Source: Ureibacillus sp. FSL W7-1570
GTDB lineage: Bacteria > Bacillota > Bacilli > Bacillales_A > Planococcaceae
DNA length: 64,000 nt
Assembly: GCF_038593265.1 (NCBI RefSeq)
Contig: NZ_CP151979.1
Coordinates: forward strand, 1,240,001 to 1,304,000
Reading direction: 5' to 3'
Both the position numbers and the translations under genes were made by a program. The notes below the pieces were generated by a model. It was not told the DNA's origin. It was given only the letters and a program-made list of their open reading frames with translations, and ran no database searches. This document shows positions 20,522 to 29,470 of the stretch, one piece after another. Position 1 is the first letter of the stretch, and each line of letters begins with the position of its first letter.

Positions 20522-21287
20522 TCGACTCTTCCTCCTCTTTGCCGAGGTAAGCCTCGATCACCGCTTCATTATTTTGAATCTCTTCCGGCTTCCCTTCCGC
20601 CAACTTCTCCCCAAAGTTTAAAACAGTGATCCGATCGCATAACCTCATCACCAGGGACATATCATGTTCAATGATGAGAACGGTAACGCCCATTGATTGG
20701 ATGGTTTTAATCAGCTCAAAGAGGCTTTCCGTCTCGGTTTCATTCATGCCGGCCGCCGGTTCATCAAGCAATAATAGTGTTGGATTGCTCGCCAGTGCCC
20801 TTGCTATCTCCAACCTTCTTTGCTGACCGTACGCCAGATTTTCCGCAAATTGATCCTTCCATTGTTCCAGCCCGACGAGCGCCAACAATTCTTCCGCTTT
20901 TTCCTTCAGCCTTTGTTCCTCTTTCTTCTGTGATTTCACCCGCAAAACGCTCCGGAAAACCCCTGAATTCACTCTTGAATGTCCGCCGACCATCACATTT
21001 TGCAGTGCGGTCAGTTTAGGAAACAAACGGATGTTTTGGTATGTCCTGCAAATACCTTTCTCGGTGATTTTATAAGGCTTCAACCCCGTAATCTTTTCTC
21101 CATTAAAAAAAATCTCTCCGGAAGTCGGTTCCACCAGATTGGTGATGCAATTGAACATCGTCGTCTTACCGGCTCCGTTTGGTCCGATTAAACCGTAAAT
21201 TTCACCTTGTTGTATGGAAAAAGAGATATTTTTTAATGCGGTGATACCGCCAAAACTTTTTGTGATATTTTTTACTTCAAGGACCAT
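20514..21287 (-). CDS. livG: Branched-chain amino acid ABC transporter, ATP-binding protein LivG
   Basis: 257-residue ATPase partner of LivF. Walker A GPNGAGKTT, signature LAYGQQRRLEIARAL, Walker B LLLLDEPAAGMNETET and switch IEHDMSLVM are present; the LAYGQQR signature and AAGMN are characteristic of LivG. The start ATG shares one base with the livM stop (TGATG), so translation is coupled. Confidence 0.92.
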   Translation of the reverse strand: MVLEVKNITKSFGGITALKNISFSIQQGEIYGLIGPNGAGKTTMFNCITNLVEPTSGEIFFNGEKITGLKPYKITEKGICRTYQNIRLFPKLTALQNVMVGGHSRVNSGVFRSVLRVKSQKKEEQRLKEKAEELLALVGLEQWKDQFAENLAYGQQRRLEIARALASNPTLLLLDEPAAGMNETETESLFELIKTIQSMGVTVLIIEHDMSLVMRLCDRITVLNFGEKLAEGKPEEIQNNEAVIEAYLGKEEEESIA

Positions 21288-22237
21288 CAGCCAGTCCCCC
21301 TTTTCATTCTTTTTCCTCTCATCCGGAGTAATAAATGGACATCCAAAATGCCTTGAGGGCGAACGGCCATTAAAATCACAAGCATAATCCCGTACAAAAT
21401 GTAACGATAGTCGCTGACAGAACGCAATAATTCAGGAAGCAATGTCAAGATCACCGCTCCAAAAACGGAACCGATGACCAGTTCACTGCCGCCAAATACC
21501 GTAAAGATCAAAATTTCCACTGCCCGATGGTACGAAAAATCGGCAGGTGAAATAAAGCCGATGGTATGGGCAAAAAGAGCTCCGGCAAGACCTGCGATAA
21601 AAGCCCCCTGGGCAAAAGCCAGCACTTTATAATAAGTGATATTGATTCCCATCGATTCTGCGGCTTTCTCGTCCATTTGGATGGAAGCAAACGCCCTTCC
21701 AATTCTCGAATTTTTCTGGCGAATCACAAACCACAACAGAACCGACACAATGATCAATAACAAAATGGCAAGAGCCAAATAAACAAATTGGTTATTTCTC
21801 AAACCGAATGCTCCGGGTTCCAACCCCGCCGCTTTCGCAACGTTCAACAAAGATCTTCCCAATTGGGGGATTCCCGTCAGTCCGACCGATCCTTTCGTCA
21901 CGTTCTCCCAATTGATAAAGAATACGCGAATCACTTCCCCAAAGCCTAATGTGGCAATGGCCAAATACACCCCTGTCAGTCTTAATGAAGGGATTCCGAC
22001 AATGATGCCGACCACTCCTGCCAACAGTGCGCCAACCAGGATGGTGATATAAAGGGGCAGTTCAAAATGAATGGCCAGGAGTGCGGATGTGTATGCACCG
22101 ATTCCCATAAATCCCGCGCTTCCCAACGATAATTGTCCGCTTGACAATGGGACATACACACTTAATGCCAACATGATATTAATCAAAATGAAGCATAACA
22201 CTTGCAAATAATATGGATTTAACACTTCTCCCAACAT
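21287..22237 (-). CDS. livM: Branched-chain amino acid ABC transporter, permease LivM
   Basis: 316-residue inner-membrane permease with eight to ten hydrophobic segments. The conserved cytoplasmic loop IGRAFASIQMDEKAAESMGIN contacts the ATPases. ATG at 22237 sits a few bases past the livH stop, with a GGTAGGTG ribosome site inside livH. Pairs with LivH to form the channel. Confidence 0.91.
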   Translation of the reverse strand: MLGEVLNPYYLQVLCFILINIMLALSVYVPLSSGQLSLGSAGFMGIGAYTSALLAIHFELPLYITILVGALLAGVVGIIVGIPSLRLTGVYLAIATLGFGEVIRVFFINWENVTKGSVGLTGIPQLGRSLLNVAKAAGLEPGAFGLRNNQFVYLALAILLLIIVSVLLWFVIRQKNSRIGRAFASIQMDEKAAESMGINITYYKVLAFAQGAFIAGLAGALFAHTIGFISPADFSYHRAVEILIFTVFGGSELVIGSVFGAVILTLLPELLRSVSDYRYILYGIMLVILMAVRPQGILDVHLLLRMRGKRMKRGTG

Positions 22238-22241
22238 CTTA

Positions 22242-23123
22242 TCACCTACCCTCCGCCGCCTTGGAACCGAATATTCCTTGTGGACGGATTAGTAAAATGA
22301 GAATAATCATGATAAAGGCGATGGCATCCCGATATCCTGAATCACCATAGGCAACAAGGAATGTTTCGGACAAACCGAGAATCAAGCCGCCAACGACCGC
22401 TCCTTTCACGCTTCCCATTCCCCCTAAGATGATGATGGCAAGCCCTTTCAACCCCATCGATAATCCCATCTGAGGACTTACAGAGTTGAAAGCCATGCCA
22501 ACTAAGATTCCCGCGATGCCTCCCATACCGGAAGCAATCATCACCGTCAACGTGATGATTTTTTTCGTATCGACGCCGAGAATGCTTGCCGTTTCGATAT
22601 TCTCCGCAGTGGCTCTCAGCGCTTTTCCCGCTTTGGTTTTCGATAGCCATATGGATAATCCAATCATTAAAATGACCGAGATGACAAAAATGGTTATCTG
22701 CACTAAATAAATCGTCACCGATCCGATTTCAAATCGGATCTCCGCAAATTCAGCGCGAAAAGGTTTGTTCCCGGCGCCAAACAAATGATGGGACAAATTT
22801 TCAAGGAAAATGGATACCCCAATCGTGCTGATTAATGGCGCCAAATGGGATACGCCTTTTTTTCCTCTTAACGGACGCAAACTGAAAACTTCCAAGAAAT
22901 ATCCCAAAATGGCCGTAACGACAATCGATGCAAGAAATGCAAGCCACAGCGGCCAGCCCAGTACGCTTGTCGTCAATACGCCGATAAATGCCCCCACCAT
23001 GAAAATTTCTCCATGGGCCATGTTGATGATGCCCAGGACGCCAAAAACGAGCGTAAACCCGAGGGCGACAATCGCATAAATGCTCCCTAACGTCACGCCA
23101 TTGATTAACTGTTCAATCAGCAT
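22242..23123 (-). CDS. livH: Branched-chain amino acid ABC transporter, permease LivH
   Basis: 293-residue inner-membrane permease. Starts with the typical LINGVTLGSIYAIVALGFTLVFG segment split over the first helix; the ATPase-contact loop GKALRATAENIETASILGVD and the late GGMGSVKGAVVGG motif are clear. ATG has AAGGGTG upstream. It is separated from livK by a hairpin at 23148-23174. Confidence 0.91.
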   Translation of the reverse strand: MLIEQLINGVTLGSIYAIVALGFTLVFGVLGIINMAHGEIFMVGAFIGVLTTSVLGWPLWLAFLASIVVTAILGYFLEVFSLRPLRGKKGVSHLAPLISTIGVSIFLENLSHHLFGAGNKPFRAEFAEIRFEIGSVTIYLVQITIFVISVILMIGLSIWLSKTKAGKALRATAENIETASILGVDTKKIITLTVMIASGMGGIAGILVGMAFNSVSPQMGLSMGLKGLAIIILGGMGSVKGAVVGGLILGLSETFLVAYGDSGYRDAIAFIMIILILLIRPQGIFGSKAAEGR

Positions 23124-23147
23124 AATCGATCACCCTTCATGAAAAGC

Positions 23148-23174
23148 AGAATTCGAGGTTACTCCTCGAATTCT
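23148..23174 (-). promoter_or_regulatory. Hairpin at the livK stop codon
   Basis: 11-bp perfect stem (23148-23158 with 23164-23174) whose five-base loop contains the livK TAA stop. Only a short T run follows. Such hairpins after a binding-protein gene often protect the upstream message and limit read-through. Confidence 0.65.
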
Positions 23175-24334
23175 ACAAATTTCCCATCTTTTATTTCTAC
23201 TACGGTAACGTCCATCACCACGTCACCCACGTCGTCGAAGGAGAATTTTCCTAAAATGCCATCAAAATCTTTTGTCGCTGCCAACGCATCGCGGAAAGCA
23301 TCACGGTTCTCCCCAGTGCCGGCTCTCTTGATGGCATCCGCATAGATGTAGAGAGCATCATATGCTTGCGCAGCGAATTGGTCCGGCTTTTTCCCGAATT
23401 CCGCTTCGTAATTTTTGTTGAATTCGACGATTTTTGGATCTTCAGAATCTCCGAAGTAAGGTGTTCCTACGATTAAACCATTTGCCGCGTCACCTGCAAT
23501 CTCGATGACTTGGGGTGAATTGAAACCGTTTCCGCCAACGAACGGAACGGAAATGCCCATTTTGCGTGCCTGATCGAGAATGACAGCCCCTTCATTATAT
23601 AGACAGGATGCCAACACCAGGTCCGGATTTGAATTTTTGATCTTTGTCAGTTGCGCTTTATAATCACTTTGCCCTTTTTGATATGTTTCAATGGTTGTAA
23701 TTTCTAATCCCATTTCTTCGGCTTTTCTTTTCATTACTTCAAATCCGCCTTTTGTTAAAGCATCATCGTTTCCATAAATGAGGGCCACTTTCTTTGCCCC
23801 TGTTCTTTTCACCGCTTTTTCAATGGCCGCTGGTATCGCCAATGATTCAGGAACGGCATTTCGGAAAACGTAATCGCCGATTTCAGGAATCCCATCAACG
23901 GTTGTGGATGTTCCCATAATCGTAATTCCATTCAAATCCGCTTCCGGAGCAACGGCAAAGAATTCCGTGCTTAACGTTGGGCCAATAATCGCGAGAATGG
24001 AGTCGTCCGCCATCAATTTCTGTCCAACGTTCACCGCCTGTTCCGCTTCTCCTGCCGAATCTTCTATCACTAAATCAATATGGACTTCGCCCTGCTCATT
24101 AATTTCTTTTTGCGCCAATTTCAACCCTTGTGTTATCGCCTCTCCATAGGCGGCTCCGGCACCGGACAAATAGGAGATGACCCCGATTTTCGCTTCGATT
24201 GCACCACCTGTTGCTTGCCCTTCATCAGTCGCATCGCTTTCTTCACCGCCGCTTGTCGAATTGCCGCAAGCAGCCAAAACCAATAGCGAGAATGCTGCCA
24301 ACATTGTCAAAAAGAAGTGTTGATATCTTTTCAT
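23159..24334 (-). CDS. livK: Branched-chain amino acid ABC transporter, substrate-binding lipoprotein
   Basis: 391-residue periplasmic-binding-protein type I lipoprotein. Lipoprotein signal: basic start MKRYQ, hydrophobic core, lipobox LAAC with Cys23 as the lipidated residue, then a Ser/Gly/Asp-rich linker. The mature domain starts IGVISYLSGAGAAYGEA, the typical Leu/Ile/Val-binding fold. ATG at 24334 is five bases after GGGGGG; the adjacent ATG at 24337 is also possible. First gene of livKHMGF. The substrate could be another hydrophobic amino acid or amide, since the family is broad. Confidence 0.88.
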   Translation of the reverse strand: MKRYQHFFLTMLAAFSLLVLAACGNSTSGGEESDATDEGQATGGAIEAKIGVISYLSGAGAAYGEAITQGLKLAQKEINEQGEVHIDLVIEDSAGEAEQAVNVGQKLMADDSILAIIGPTLSTEFFAVAPEADLNGITIMGTSTTVDGIPEIGDYVFRNAVPESLAIPAAIEKAVKRTGAKKVALIYGNDDALTKGGFEVMKRKAEEMGLEITTIETYQKGQSDYKAQLTKIKNSNPDLVLASCLYNEGAVILDQARKMGISVPFVGGNGFNSPQVIEIAGDAANGLIVGTPYFGDSEDPKIVEFNKNYEAEFGKKPDQFAAQAYDALYIYADAIKRAGTGENRDAFRDALAATKDFDGILGKFSFDDVGDVVMDVTVVEIKDGKFVEFEE

Positions 24335-24438
24335 CATGACCCCCCTGATTTGGAAATCTATTAAATTTACACTACGCAAGTAATGTAATTTCTATTTTTT
24401 ATTCTATTAACCGAATTTTTGAAATATTACAAATGCAT

Positions 24439-24472
24439 AAAAAAACTACTTGGAAAATAGATTCCAAGTAGT
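24439..24472 (-). terminator. Terminator after ald
   Basis: 10-bp perfect stem (24445-24454 with 24463-24472) and seven T on the minus strand, 13 bases past the ald stop. It separates ald from the liv operon. Confidence 0.88.
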
Positions 24473-24484
24473 GAATGAAATGAT

Positions 24485-25609
24485 TTAATCTTCTTTCAGC
24501 AATGTTTCCACAGATGCATAATCCCGCTGTTGCGCCTCAGCAACCGCCTTGTATACTACATATCCTTTCAAAGTGTTGATTCCTTTTTTCAACGCCTCAT
24601 TTTCCAAGCAGGCTTGTTTATAGCCTTTGTTGGCAATTTGCAGCGCATATGGCACTGTGACATTCGTCAAGGCAAGAGTGGAAGTTCTCGGTACCGCTCC
24701 CGGAATATTCGGCACCGCATAATGAAGCACGCCATATTTTTCAAAGGTCGGCTTGTCATGGGAAGTAGGGTTGTTTGCGGTGATTTCCGTGCTTCCTCCC
24801 TGGTCGATGGCAATATCGACAATTACAGAGCCCGGCTTCATTTGCTTCACCATTTCTTCTGTCACCAATTTCGGCGCTCTTGCTCCAGGAATTAATACGG
24901 AGCTGATCACCAAATCGGAATTTTTCACGGACTCGGCAATATTATATGGATTGGACATCAACGTTTGAACGGAAGTGCCAAAAATATCCTCCAATTGACG
25001 TAAACGGTCAGGGTTTACATCGATCATTGTCACATCCGCTCCCATCCCAATGGCAACGCGGGCGGCGTTTGTCCCGGCAACCCCACCGCCTATGATGGTC
25101 ACTTTTCCACGGGGAACGCCTGAAACCCCACCTAATAAAATTCCATTGCCTCCATTCAATTTTTCCAGGAAATGCGCACCGATTTGCACACTCATTTTCC
25201 CAGCCACTTCGCTCATCGGCGTCAAAAGAGGCAGGGAACCATTAGGCATTTGCACAGTTTCGTATGCAATTCCAACCACTTTTCGATCAAGCAATGCTTG
25301 TGTCAATTCATATTCAGGCGCCAAATGCAAATAAGTGAAGAGGATTTGTCCCTCATAAAAATATTGATATTCACTTTTAATCGGCTCTTTCACTTTCAAA
25401 ATCAGCTCTTGTGACCATGCTTCTTCAGCGGTTTTGACAATTTTTGCTCCCGCAGCGGCATAATCCTCATCAGTGAAAGAAGAACCCAAACCCGCACCGG
25501 TTTCAATATATACTTCATGGCCTGCATTGGTTAATGTAACGACCCCCGCAGGCGTCATTGCGACACGATTCTCATTGTTCTTAATTTCTTTAGGAATACC
25601 AATTTTCAC
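24485..25609 (-). CDS. ald: Alanine dehydrogenase
   Basis: NAD-dependent interconversion of alanine and pyruvate plus ammonia; used for alanine catabolism and in sporulation in Bacillus. 374 residues. N-terminal [20 protein letters not shown] with substrate Arg and Lys (LKVKEP, catalytic Lys), the active-site His in [11 protein letters not shown], the nucleotide motif [20 protein letters not shown] and the catalytic Asp in [15 protein letters not shown] start eight bases after GGATGG. Upstream lies an unusual C5/G6 hairpin that could act in its leader. Confidence 0.95.
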   Translation of the reverse strand: MKIGIPKEIKNNENRVAMTPAGVVTLTNAGHEVYIETGAGLGSSFTDEDYAAAGAKIVKTAEEAWSQELILKVKEPIKSEYQYFYEGQILFTYLHLAPEYELTQALLDRKVVGIAYETVQMPNGSLPLLTPMSEVAGKMSVQIGAHFLEKLNGGNGILLGGVSGVPRGKVTIIGGGVAGTNAARVAIGMGADVTMIDVNPDRLRQLEDIFGTSVQTLMSNPYNIAESVKNSDLVISSVLIPGARAPKLVTEEMVKQMKPGSVIVDIAIDQGGSTEITANNPTSHDKPTFEKYGVLHYAVPNIPGAVPRTSTLALTNVTVPYALQIANKGYKQACLENEALKKGINTLKGYVVYKAVAEAQQRDYASVETLLKED

Positions 25610-25700
25610 TCGAAGATCCCATCCTTTTCTGCAAAATTCAAAATTCTGTCATCATTTTTTATTCTAACAATTATGAAATAAAAATAGAATCAAAATATGA

Positions 25701-25723
25701 AAAAAATCCCCCCAAAAAGGGGG
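25701..25723 (-). terminator. Terminator-like hairpin in the ald leader region
   Basis: Five-C arm (25719-25723 read as C on the minus strand), five-base loop, six-G arm (25708-25713), then ATTTTTTT. It is oriented like ald, about 95 bases upstream of the start, with no other minus-strand gene above it. It may be a leader attenuator, or may block antisense transcription. Confidence 0.5.
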
Positions 25724-25842
25724 AAATGCAATTCAATGAAGTTCACAACAGATTAACAAAAAATTAAAATTTCCAACAAAATTTACGACAATTTTTAGAA
25801 TAATATGTGAATTTTTTTACATTTTTCTCTAATTTCTATTCC

Positions 25843-25866
25843 CATTATCTGAAAATTTGATATAAT
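25843..25866 (+). promoter_or_regulatory. uspA promoter -10 with overlapping CodY-like box
   Basis: CATTATCTGAAAATT at 25843-25857 matches 13 of 15 positions of the CodY consensus AATTTTCWGAAAATT. The -10 TATAAT follows at 25861-25866; no good -35 is visible. Binding would occupy the promoter spacer and repress. Confidence 0.55.
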
Positions 25867-25894
25867 AATAACATAGTAAAAGGAGGTAAGCCTT

Positions 25895-26341
25895 ATGGTA
25901 AATTATAAGAATATTGTAGTAGCTGTGGATGGTTCAAAAGAAGCAGAATATGCATTCAAAAAAGCGATTGATTTTGCTAAACAAAACGACGATGCAAAAT
26001 TGCACTTGGTAAACGTAATTGACACACGTTCATTTGCTGCAATTGAAGCATACGATCGTTCCATTGCCGAAAAGGCTCAGGCATTTTCCGAAGAATTGCT
26101 TGAAGGATATAAAAAGCAAGCAGAAGAAGCTGGCGTAAAAAATGTAAACGTAATCATAGAATATGGTTCTCCAAAAACAATCATTACGAAGGAATTATCC
26201 AAATTAGTTGATGCTGATTTGATTGTCTGCGGTGCAACAGGTTTGAACGCAGTTGAACGTTTCCTAATCGGTTCAGTTTCTGAAGCGATTGTCCGTTCCG
26301 CAAAATGTGATGTGCTAGTTGTCCGCACTCCTGAAAACTAA
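25895..26341 (+). CDS. Universal stress protein UspA family
   Basis: 148-residue single Usp domain. Starts NIVVAVDGSKEAEYAFKKA and carries the ATP-binding pattern GATGLNAVERFLIGSVSE near residues 112-130, so it should be of the nucleotide-binding UspFG/MJ0577 type. A perfect AAAGGAGG ribosome site seven bases before ATG and A/T-rich codon use suggest high expression. Monocistronic with its own promoter and terminator; a CodY-like site overlaps the promoter. Its cellular role cannot be told from sequence. Confidence 0.92.
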   Translation: MVNYKNIVVAVDGSKEAEYAFKKAIDFAKQNDDAKLHLVNVIDTRSFAAIEAYDRSIAEKAQAFSEELLEGYKKQAEEAGVKNVNVIIEYGSPKTIITKELSKLVDADLIVCGATGLNAVERFLIGSVSEAIVRSAKCDVLVVRTPEN

Positions 26342-26360
26342 TATTCATATTTGGAAAAGG

Positions 26361-26398
26361 CTGTCTGGAAAGCCTCGAGCTTCCCGGGCAGTTTTTTT
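26361..26398 (+). terminator. Terminator after uspA
   Basis: 13-bp stem with G-U pairs (26361-26373 with 26379-26391) followed by seven T. Confidence 0.85.
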
Positions 26399-26634
26399 GT
26401 GGCCATTTTTCCAATCATTCGTTTCCAACCTTTCCTATTGCTGCAATCTGGCGATACAAATTGTCAACAATTTTACGTTTTTATCAACTTTTTCTGATGG
26501 CGATATCTGTCGAAATGTGTTAAAACTATTACTGTCTTTTATTCATTATAGAAAAGTTGATTTCAAGATTAGCACAATTCTATTCTACATTGCTGATAAC
26601 ATTTGACAATTAATCATGATGAAAAACAGAAAGA
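26399..26634. other. Intergenic region without a recognised element
   Basis: A/T-rich spacer between uspA and the acyltransferase gene. It contains ATCAACTTTT and its inverse AAAAGTTGAT about 70 bases apart, and TTGACA at 26604, too close to the start codon to be a normal -35. No RNA gene or coding potential seen. Confidence 0.4.
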
Positions 26635-27609
26635 ATGGTTGAATTGAAACGGATTCCTTATTTTGATAACGCAAGGGCATTATTGATTATCCTTGTGGTC
26701 CTTGGCCATATGAGCAGTGAATTTATCGAACATGATGAACTGATCGCCGACGTTTATTTATTCATTTATACCTTTCATATGCCTGCTTTTATATTGATTT
26801 CAGGATATTTCGCAAAAAAAATTTATGAACAGGGATATTTTAAAAAACTTGTAAAAAAACTCCTCATTCCATATGTAATCTTTCAAGTGTTCTATACGCT
26901 TTACTATGACTTCATCTTTCACGATGACATCAGTTATAGTTTGTTTATCCCGAGATGGGGACTTTGGTTTTTAATGAGTTTGATCTTTTGGAATGTACTT
27001 CTGTATTTTTTCGGCAAATTGAAATATGGGCTCCTGATGGCCATCGCCATTTCCCTTTTAATTGGGTACGACACAGAAGTGGATGAATTTTTGAGTCTGT
27101 CCCGCACCTTTTTCTTCTTTCCATTTTTCTTGGCCGGCTATCATTTAAAAGAGGAGCATTTTGTCCGATTAAAATCCCGCATGAATACGGTTCTCGGCAT
27201 CATTGTTGCGATTGTCGGGTTCATCTTGATTGCCCGGTACGCCCCGCTCGACTATCGATTTTGGCTATTGGGAAAAAGACCATATGAAGAAATCGCGGAC
27301 ACAATTGAATACTCGGCACTCATGCGATTGGCCACTTACGGCGTTCAGTTTTTGGCCACCTTCGTCTTTTTGACCTTGGTGCCAAAAAAACAAAGCTTTC
27401 TTACTTCCATCGGCCAATCGACCATGGTCATCTACCTGCTTCATATGGGGATCGTCCGGATTTACCACGATCATCCCATCAAGCAATACATTATCGAAAC
27501 AAGCCAGTATTGGATACTCTTTGTATCAAGCCTTCTGATTGTGTATTTGCTGTCCCGAAAACCGGTGGTCAACGTCTTTCAACTGGCATTTGCAAAAAAC
27601 AAAAAATGA
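26635..27609 (+). CDS. Membrane acyltransferase 3 family protein
   Basis: 324-residue integral membrane protein with about ten hydrophobic segments. Hallmarks of the acyltransferase-3 family: YFDNARALLIILVVLGH at residues 8-24 (Arg and the catalytic-type His), FHMPAFILISGYF at about 48-60, and a C-terminal lipid-like helix run. Such enzymes O-acetylate surface glycans or transfer succinyl/acyl groups. No glycan gene lies nearby, so the target is unknown. The ribosome site is weak (AGAAAGA), so the exact start is uncertain. It stands alone between uspA and ytxK. Confidence 0.78.
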   Translation: MVELKRIPYFDNARALLIILVVLGHMSSEFIEHDELIADVYLFIYTFHMPAFILISGYFAKKIYEQGYFKKLVKKLLIPYVIFQVFYTLYYDFIFHDDISYSLFIPRWGLWFLMSLIFWNVLLYFFGKLKYGLLMAIAISLLIGYDTEVDEFLSLSRTFFFFPFFLAGYHLKEEHFVRLKSRMNTVLGIIVAIVGFILIARYAPLDYRFWLLGKRPYEEIADTIEYSALMRLATYGVQFLATFVFLTLVPKKQSFLTSIGQSTMVIYLLHMGIVRIYHDHPIKQYIIETSQYWILFVSSLLIVYLLSRKPVVNVFQLAFAKNKK

Positions 27610-27615
27610 TGTAAA

Positions 27616-27655
27616 TAAAAAGGTGCGCCTACAATTCGAGGCAGCACCTTTTTAT
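27616..27655. terminator. Bidirectional terminator, acyltransferase/ytxK
   Basis: AAAAAGGTGC/GCACCTTTTT arms (27617-27626 with 27644-27653) plus an inner GCCT/AGGC helix, between convergent genes. Confidence 0.85.
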
Positions 27656-27713
27656 ATGGGAGTCATCTATATTTTTCCGGATTTATGCAAATTCTAAACC
27701 TGTTATCGGGTAC

Positions 27714-28652
27714 TTACTTGCTCAAATTGTTTTCTTTCCACATTCGAATCTTTTCAAAGAACAGTGAAAGCGCCTGTTTGTTCGACATATTCGGAACTTT
27801 GGCAAGCAGCACTTCTTTCGGAGGGCGCAACTGATCGCTTTTCTTTTGCAAAATGAAAAGGCTCTTTTCATGCTGTTTTGATTTGAAGATGTTTTCCGGC
27901 AATTGAATCACTGCCTGAATCCATGCATGCTTTTTCAAAAACTTATGGAGCATTTCCGCCTGTCCCGACTCGAATAATGTGGCTGGTATCAAAAATATTA
28001 AATATCCGCCTTCTTTTGTGTATCGCAATGATTGTTCAATATATAAATGATGGGCATAGCTCATCTCGTTTTTTGCGCATAATTCGTAGTCTTTTGCCAC
28101 TTCATCGTTTGGATAATAACCGACAGGCAAATCGCAAACGACGAGATCTGCCGGTTCAATAAGCAACGGTCTTAGCGCATCTTGATGATACAGTTCAATC
28201 GGCTGCTCGATGAGTTCAGCAATCTCACTCGCCAATTGAATCAGCAATTCATCAACTTCCACCCCTGCAGCCAAAATTTTGCCGTCCAACTGATTCATGA
28301 TGGTAAACATTAAATTTCCTGTTCCTAATGCAGGGTCAAGAATGGATATCATGCCATTTTCCAATTTTTCTTCATAGAATTGCTCGACAAAGTAAGTGAT
28401 CAACAATCCCAAAGAATCCGGTGTCATCTGATGGTTGGGTTGCGATGATTCACGCATGCCTTTCAATATGGCGAGCTGAATCGCTTTGCGGGTTTCTTCC
28501 TTCGTTGCCGCTTCAACCGGAAATTGAAACTCTCCATCCAAAACTCCTCTGAGCGTTGTGAGCACACCCTCCAAATAAGTTGACTTGCTTGAACGTTCAA
28601 ATTCCTCGGCCTTTTTATTTATAAAGGCAAATATTTGCTCAATTCTTTCCAT
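27714..28652 (-). CDS. ytxK: Class I SAM-dependent methyltransferase (YtxK-like)
   Basis: 312-residue methyltransferase of the N6-adenine DNA-methylase superfamily. SAM motif DPALGTGNLMFTIMNQL near residue 126; the catalytic motif position reads DLPVGYY rather than the NPPY of true DNA methylases. The N-terminal helical part (1-90) is typical of the YtxK group. Function unknown; DNA, protein or small-molecule methylation are all open. Start ATG has AAAGGAAG six bases upstream. In B. subtilis ytxK sits beside ackA, which is not present here. Confidence 0.82.
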   Translation of the reverse strand: MERIEQIFAFINKKAEEFERSSKSTYLEGVLTTLRGVLDGEFQFPVEAATKEETRKAIQLAILKGMRESSQPNHQMTPDSLGLLITYFVEQFYEEKLENGMISILDPALGTGNLMFTIMNQLDGKILAAGVEVDELLIQLASEIAELIEQPIELYHQDALRPLLIEPADLVVCDLPVGYYPNDEVAKDYELCAKNEMSYAHHLYIEQSLRYTKEGGYLIFLIPATLFESGQAEMLHKFLKKHAWIQAVIQLPENIFKSKQHEKSLFILQKKSDQLRPPKEVLLAKVPNMSNKQALSLFFEKIRMWKENNLSK

Positions 28653-28712
28653 TCTGTTCTTCCTTTCACAAATCCCGTTCTAATTGGTGTGACGATATGT
28701 AAAACGGACAAA

Positions 28713-28749
28713 AAATGAGTGTAGACAAAGCCGCGATGACTTTGTCTAC
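28713..28749 (-). terminator. Terminator-like hairpin after tpx
   Basis: 10-bp stem GTAGACAAAG/CTTTGTCTAC (28721-28730 with 28740-28749), followed on the minus strand by ACTCATTTTTT. Nearly the same stem recurs at 54185-54216. Confidence 0.6.
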
Positions 28750-28835
28750 AATAATCAGCCCAATATAATAATAACCGAAAAACCGGATAAAAGATATCTT
28801 ACAAGTAATAACCTTTTGTTACGATTTCTAAACCA

Positions 28836-29339
28836 TTAAAGAAGTTCTTTTACAGCTTTAATAGCCGCTTCATAGTCCGGATGGTTCGTTGTTTCAGAAA
28901 CATATTCCACATAACGTACAATGCCTTCCCGATCAACGACAAACACTGCACGGGCCAAAAGACGCAATTCTTCAATCGCCACACCATAAGCTTTTCCAAA
29001 GGAAAGATCTTTGTGGTCGGATACAGTGACTACACGATCGATGCCCGCTGCACCGCACCAGCGTTTTTGAGCGAAAGGCAAGTCGACGGACACCGTGTAA
29101 ACGATGACATCGTCCCCCAATTTTGCCGCTTCTTCGTTAAAACGGCGGGTTTCCGCATCACAAACGCCTGTATCAAGGGATGGAACTGTCGCAAATAAGC
29201 GGATTTTCCCTTCTGAATCTTTTAAAGTGACAGGTGATAAATCATTGGCAAGCACTGTGAAATCCGGCGCTTTGTCACCCACTTTCACTTCATTTCCCAA
29301 CAATGTCACCGGGTTATTTTTAAATGTTACTTGAGCCAC
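28836..29339 (-). CDS. tpx: Thiol peroxidase (atypical 2-Cys peroxiredoxin)
   Basis: Reduces peroxides with thioredoxin. 167 residues. Peroxidatic Cys60 in the motif PSLDTGVCDAETRRF and resolving Cys95 in RWCGAAG, the spacing expected for Tpx. GTG start nine bases after AGGAGG. Monocistronic, followed by a hairpin; lies next to ytxK as in B. subtilis, but the ytfJ/ytfI genes expected upstream are absent. Confidence 0.95.
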   Translation of the reverse strand: MAQVTFKNNPVTLLGNEVKVGDKAPDFTVLANDLSPVTLKDSEGKIRLFATVPSLDTGVCDAETRRFNEEAAKLGDDVIVYTVSVDLPFAQKRWCGAAGIDRVVTVSDHKDLSFGKAYGVAIEELRLLARAVFVVDREGIVRYVEYVSETTNHPDYEAAIKAVKELL

Positions 29340-29419
29340 TAGAACATTCCTCCTTTTTTTCTACTAATTTCATCTTACTAAACACTTTCCCCACTAAGCA
29401 AATAACTTAACTTGAAAAT

Positions 29420-29462
29420 CAAAAAAACATTCAGCATCCAAAGAAACGATGGATGCTGAATG
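29420..29462 (-). terminator. Terminator after yteJ
   Basis: 13-bp perfect stem (29428-29440 with 29450-29462) followed by seven T on the minus strand, directly after the stop codon. Confidence 0.88.
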
Positions 29463-29470
29463 GTGATTGA

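Noticed and set aside
24395-24425. CodY box upstream of livK
   Set aside because: The best stretch has at least five mismatches to the 15-base consensus.
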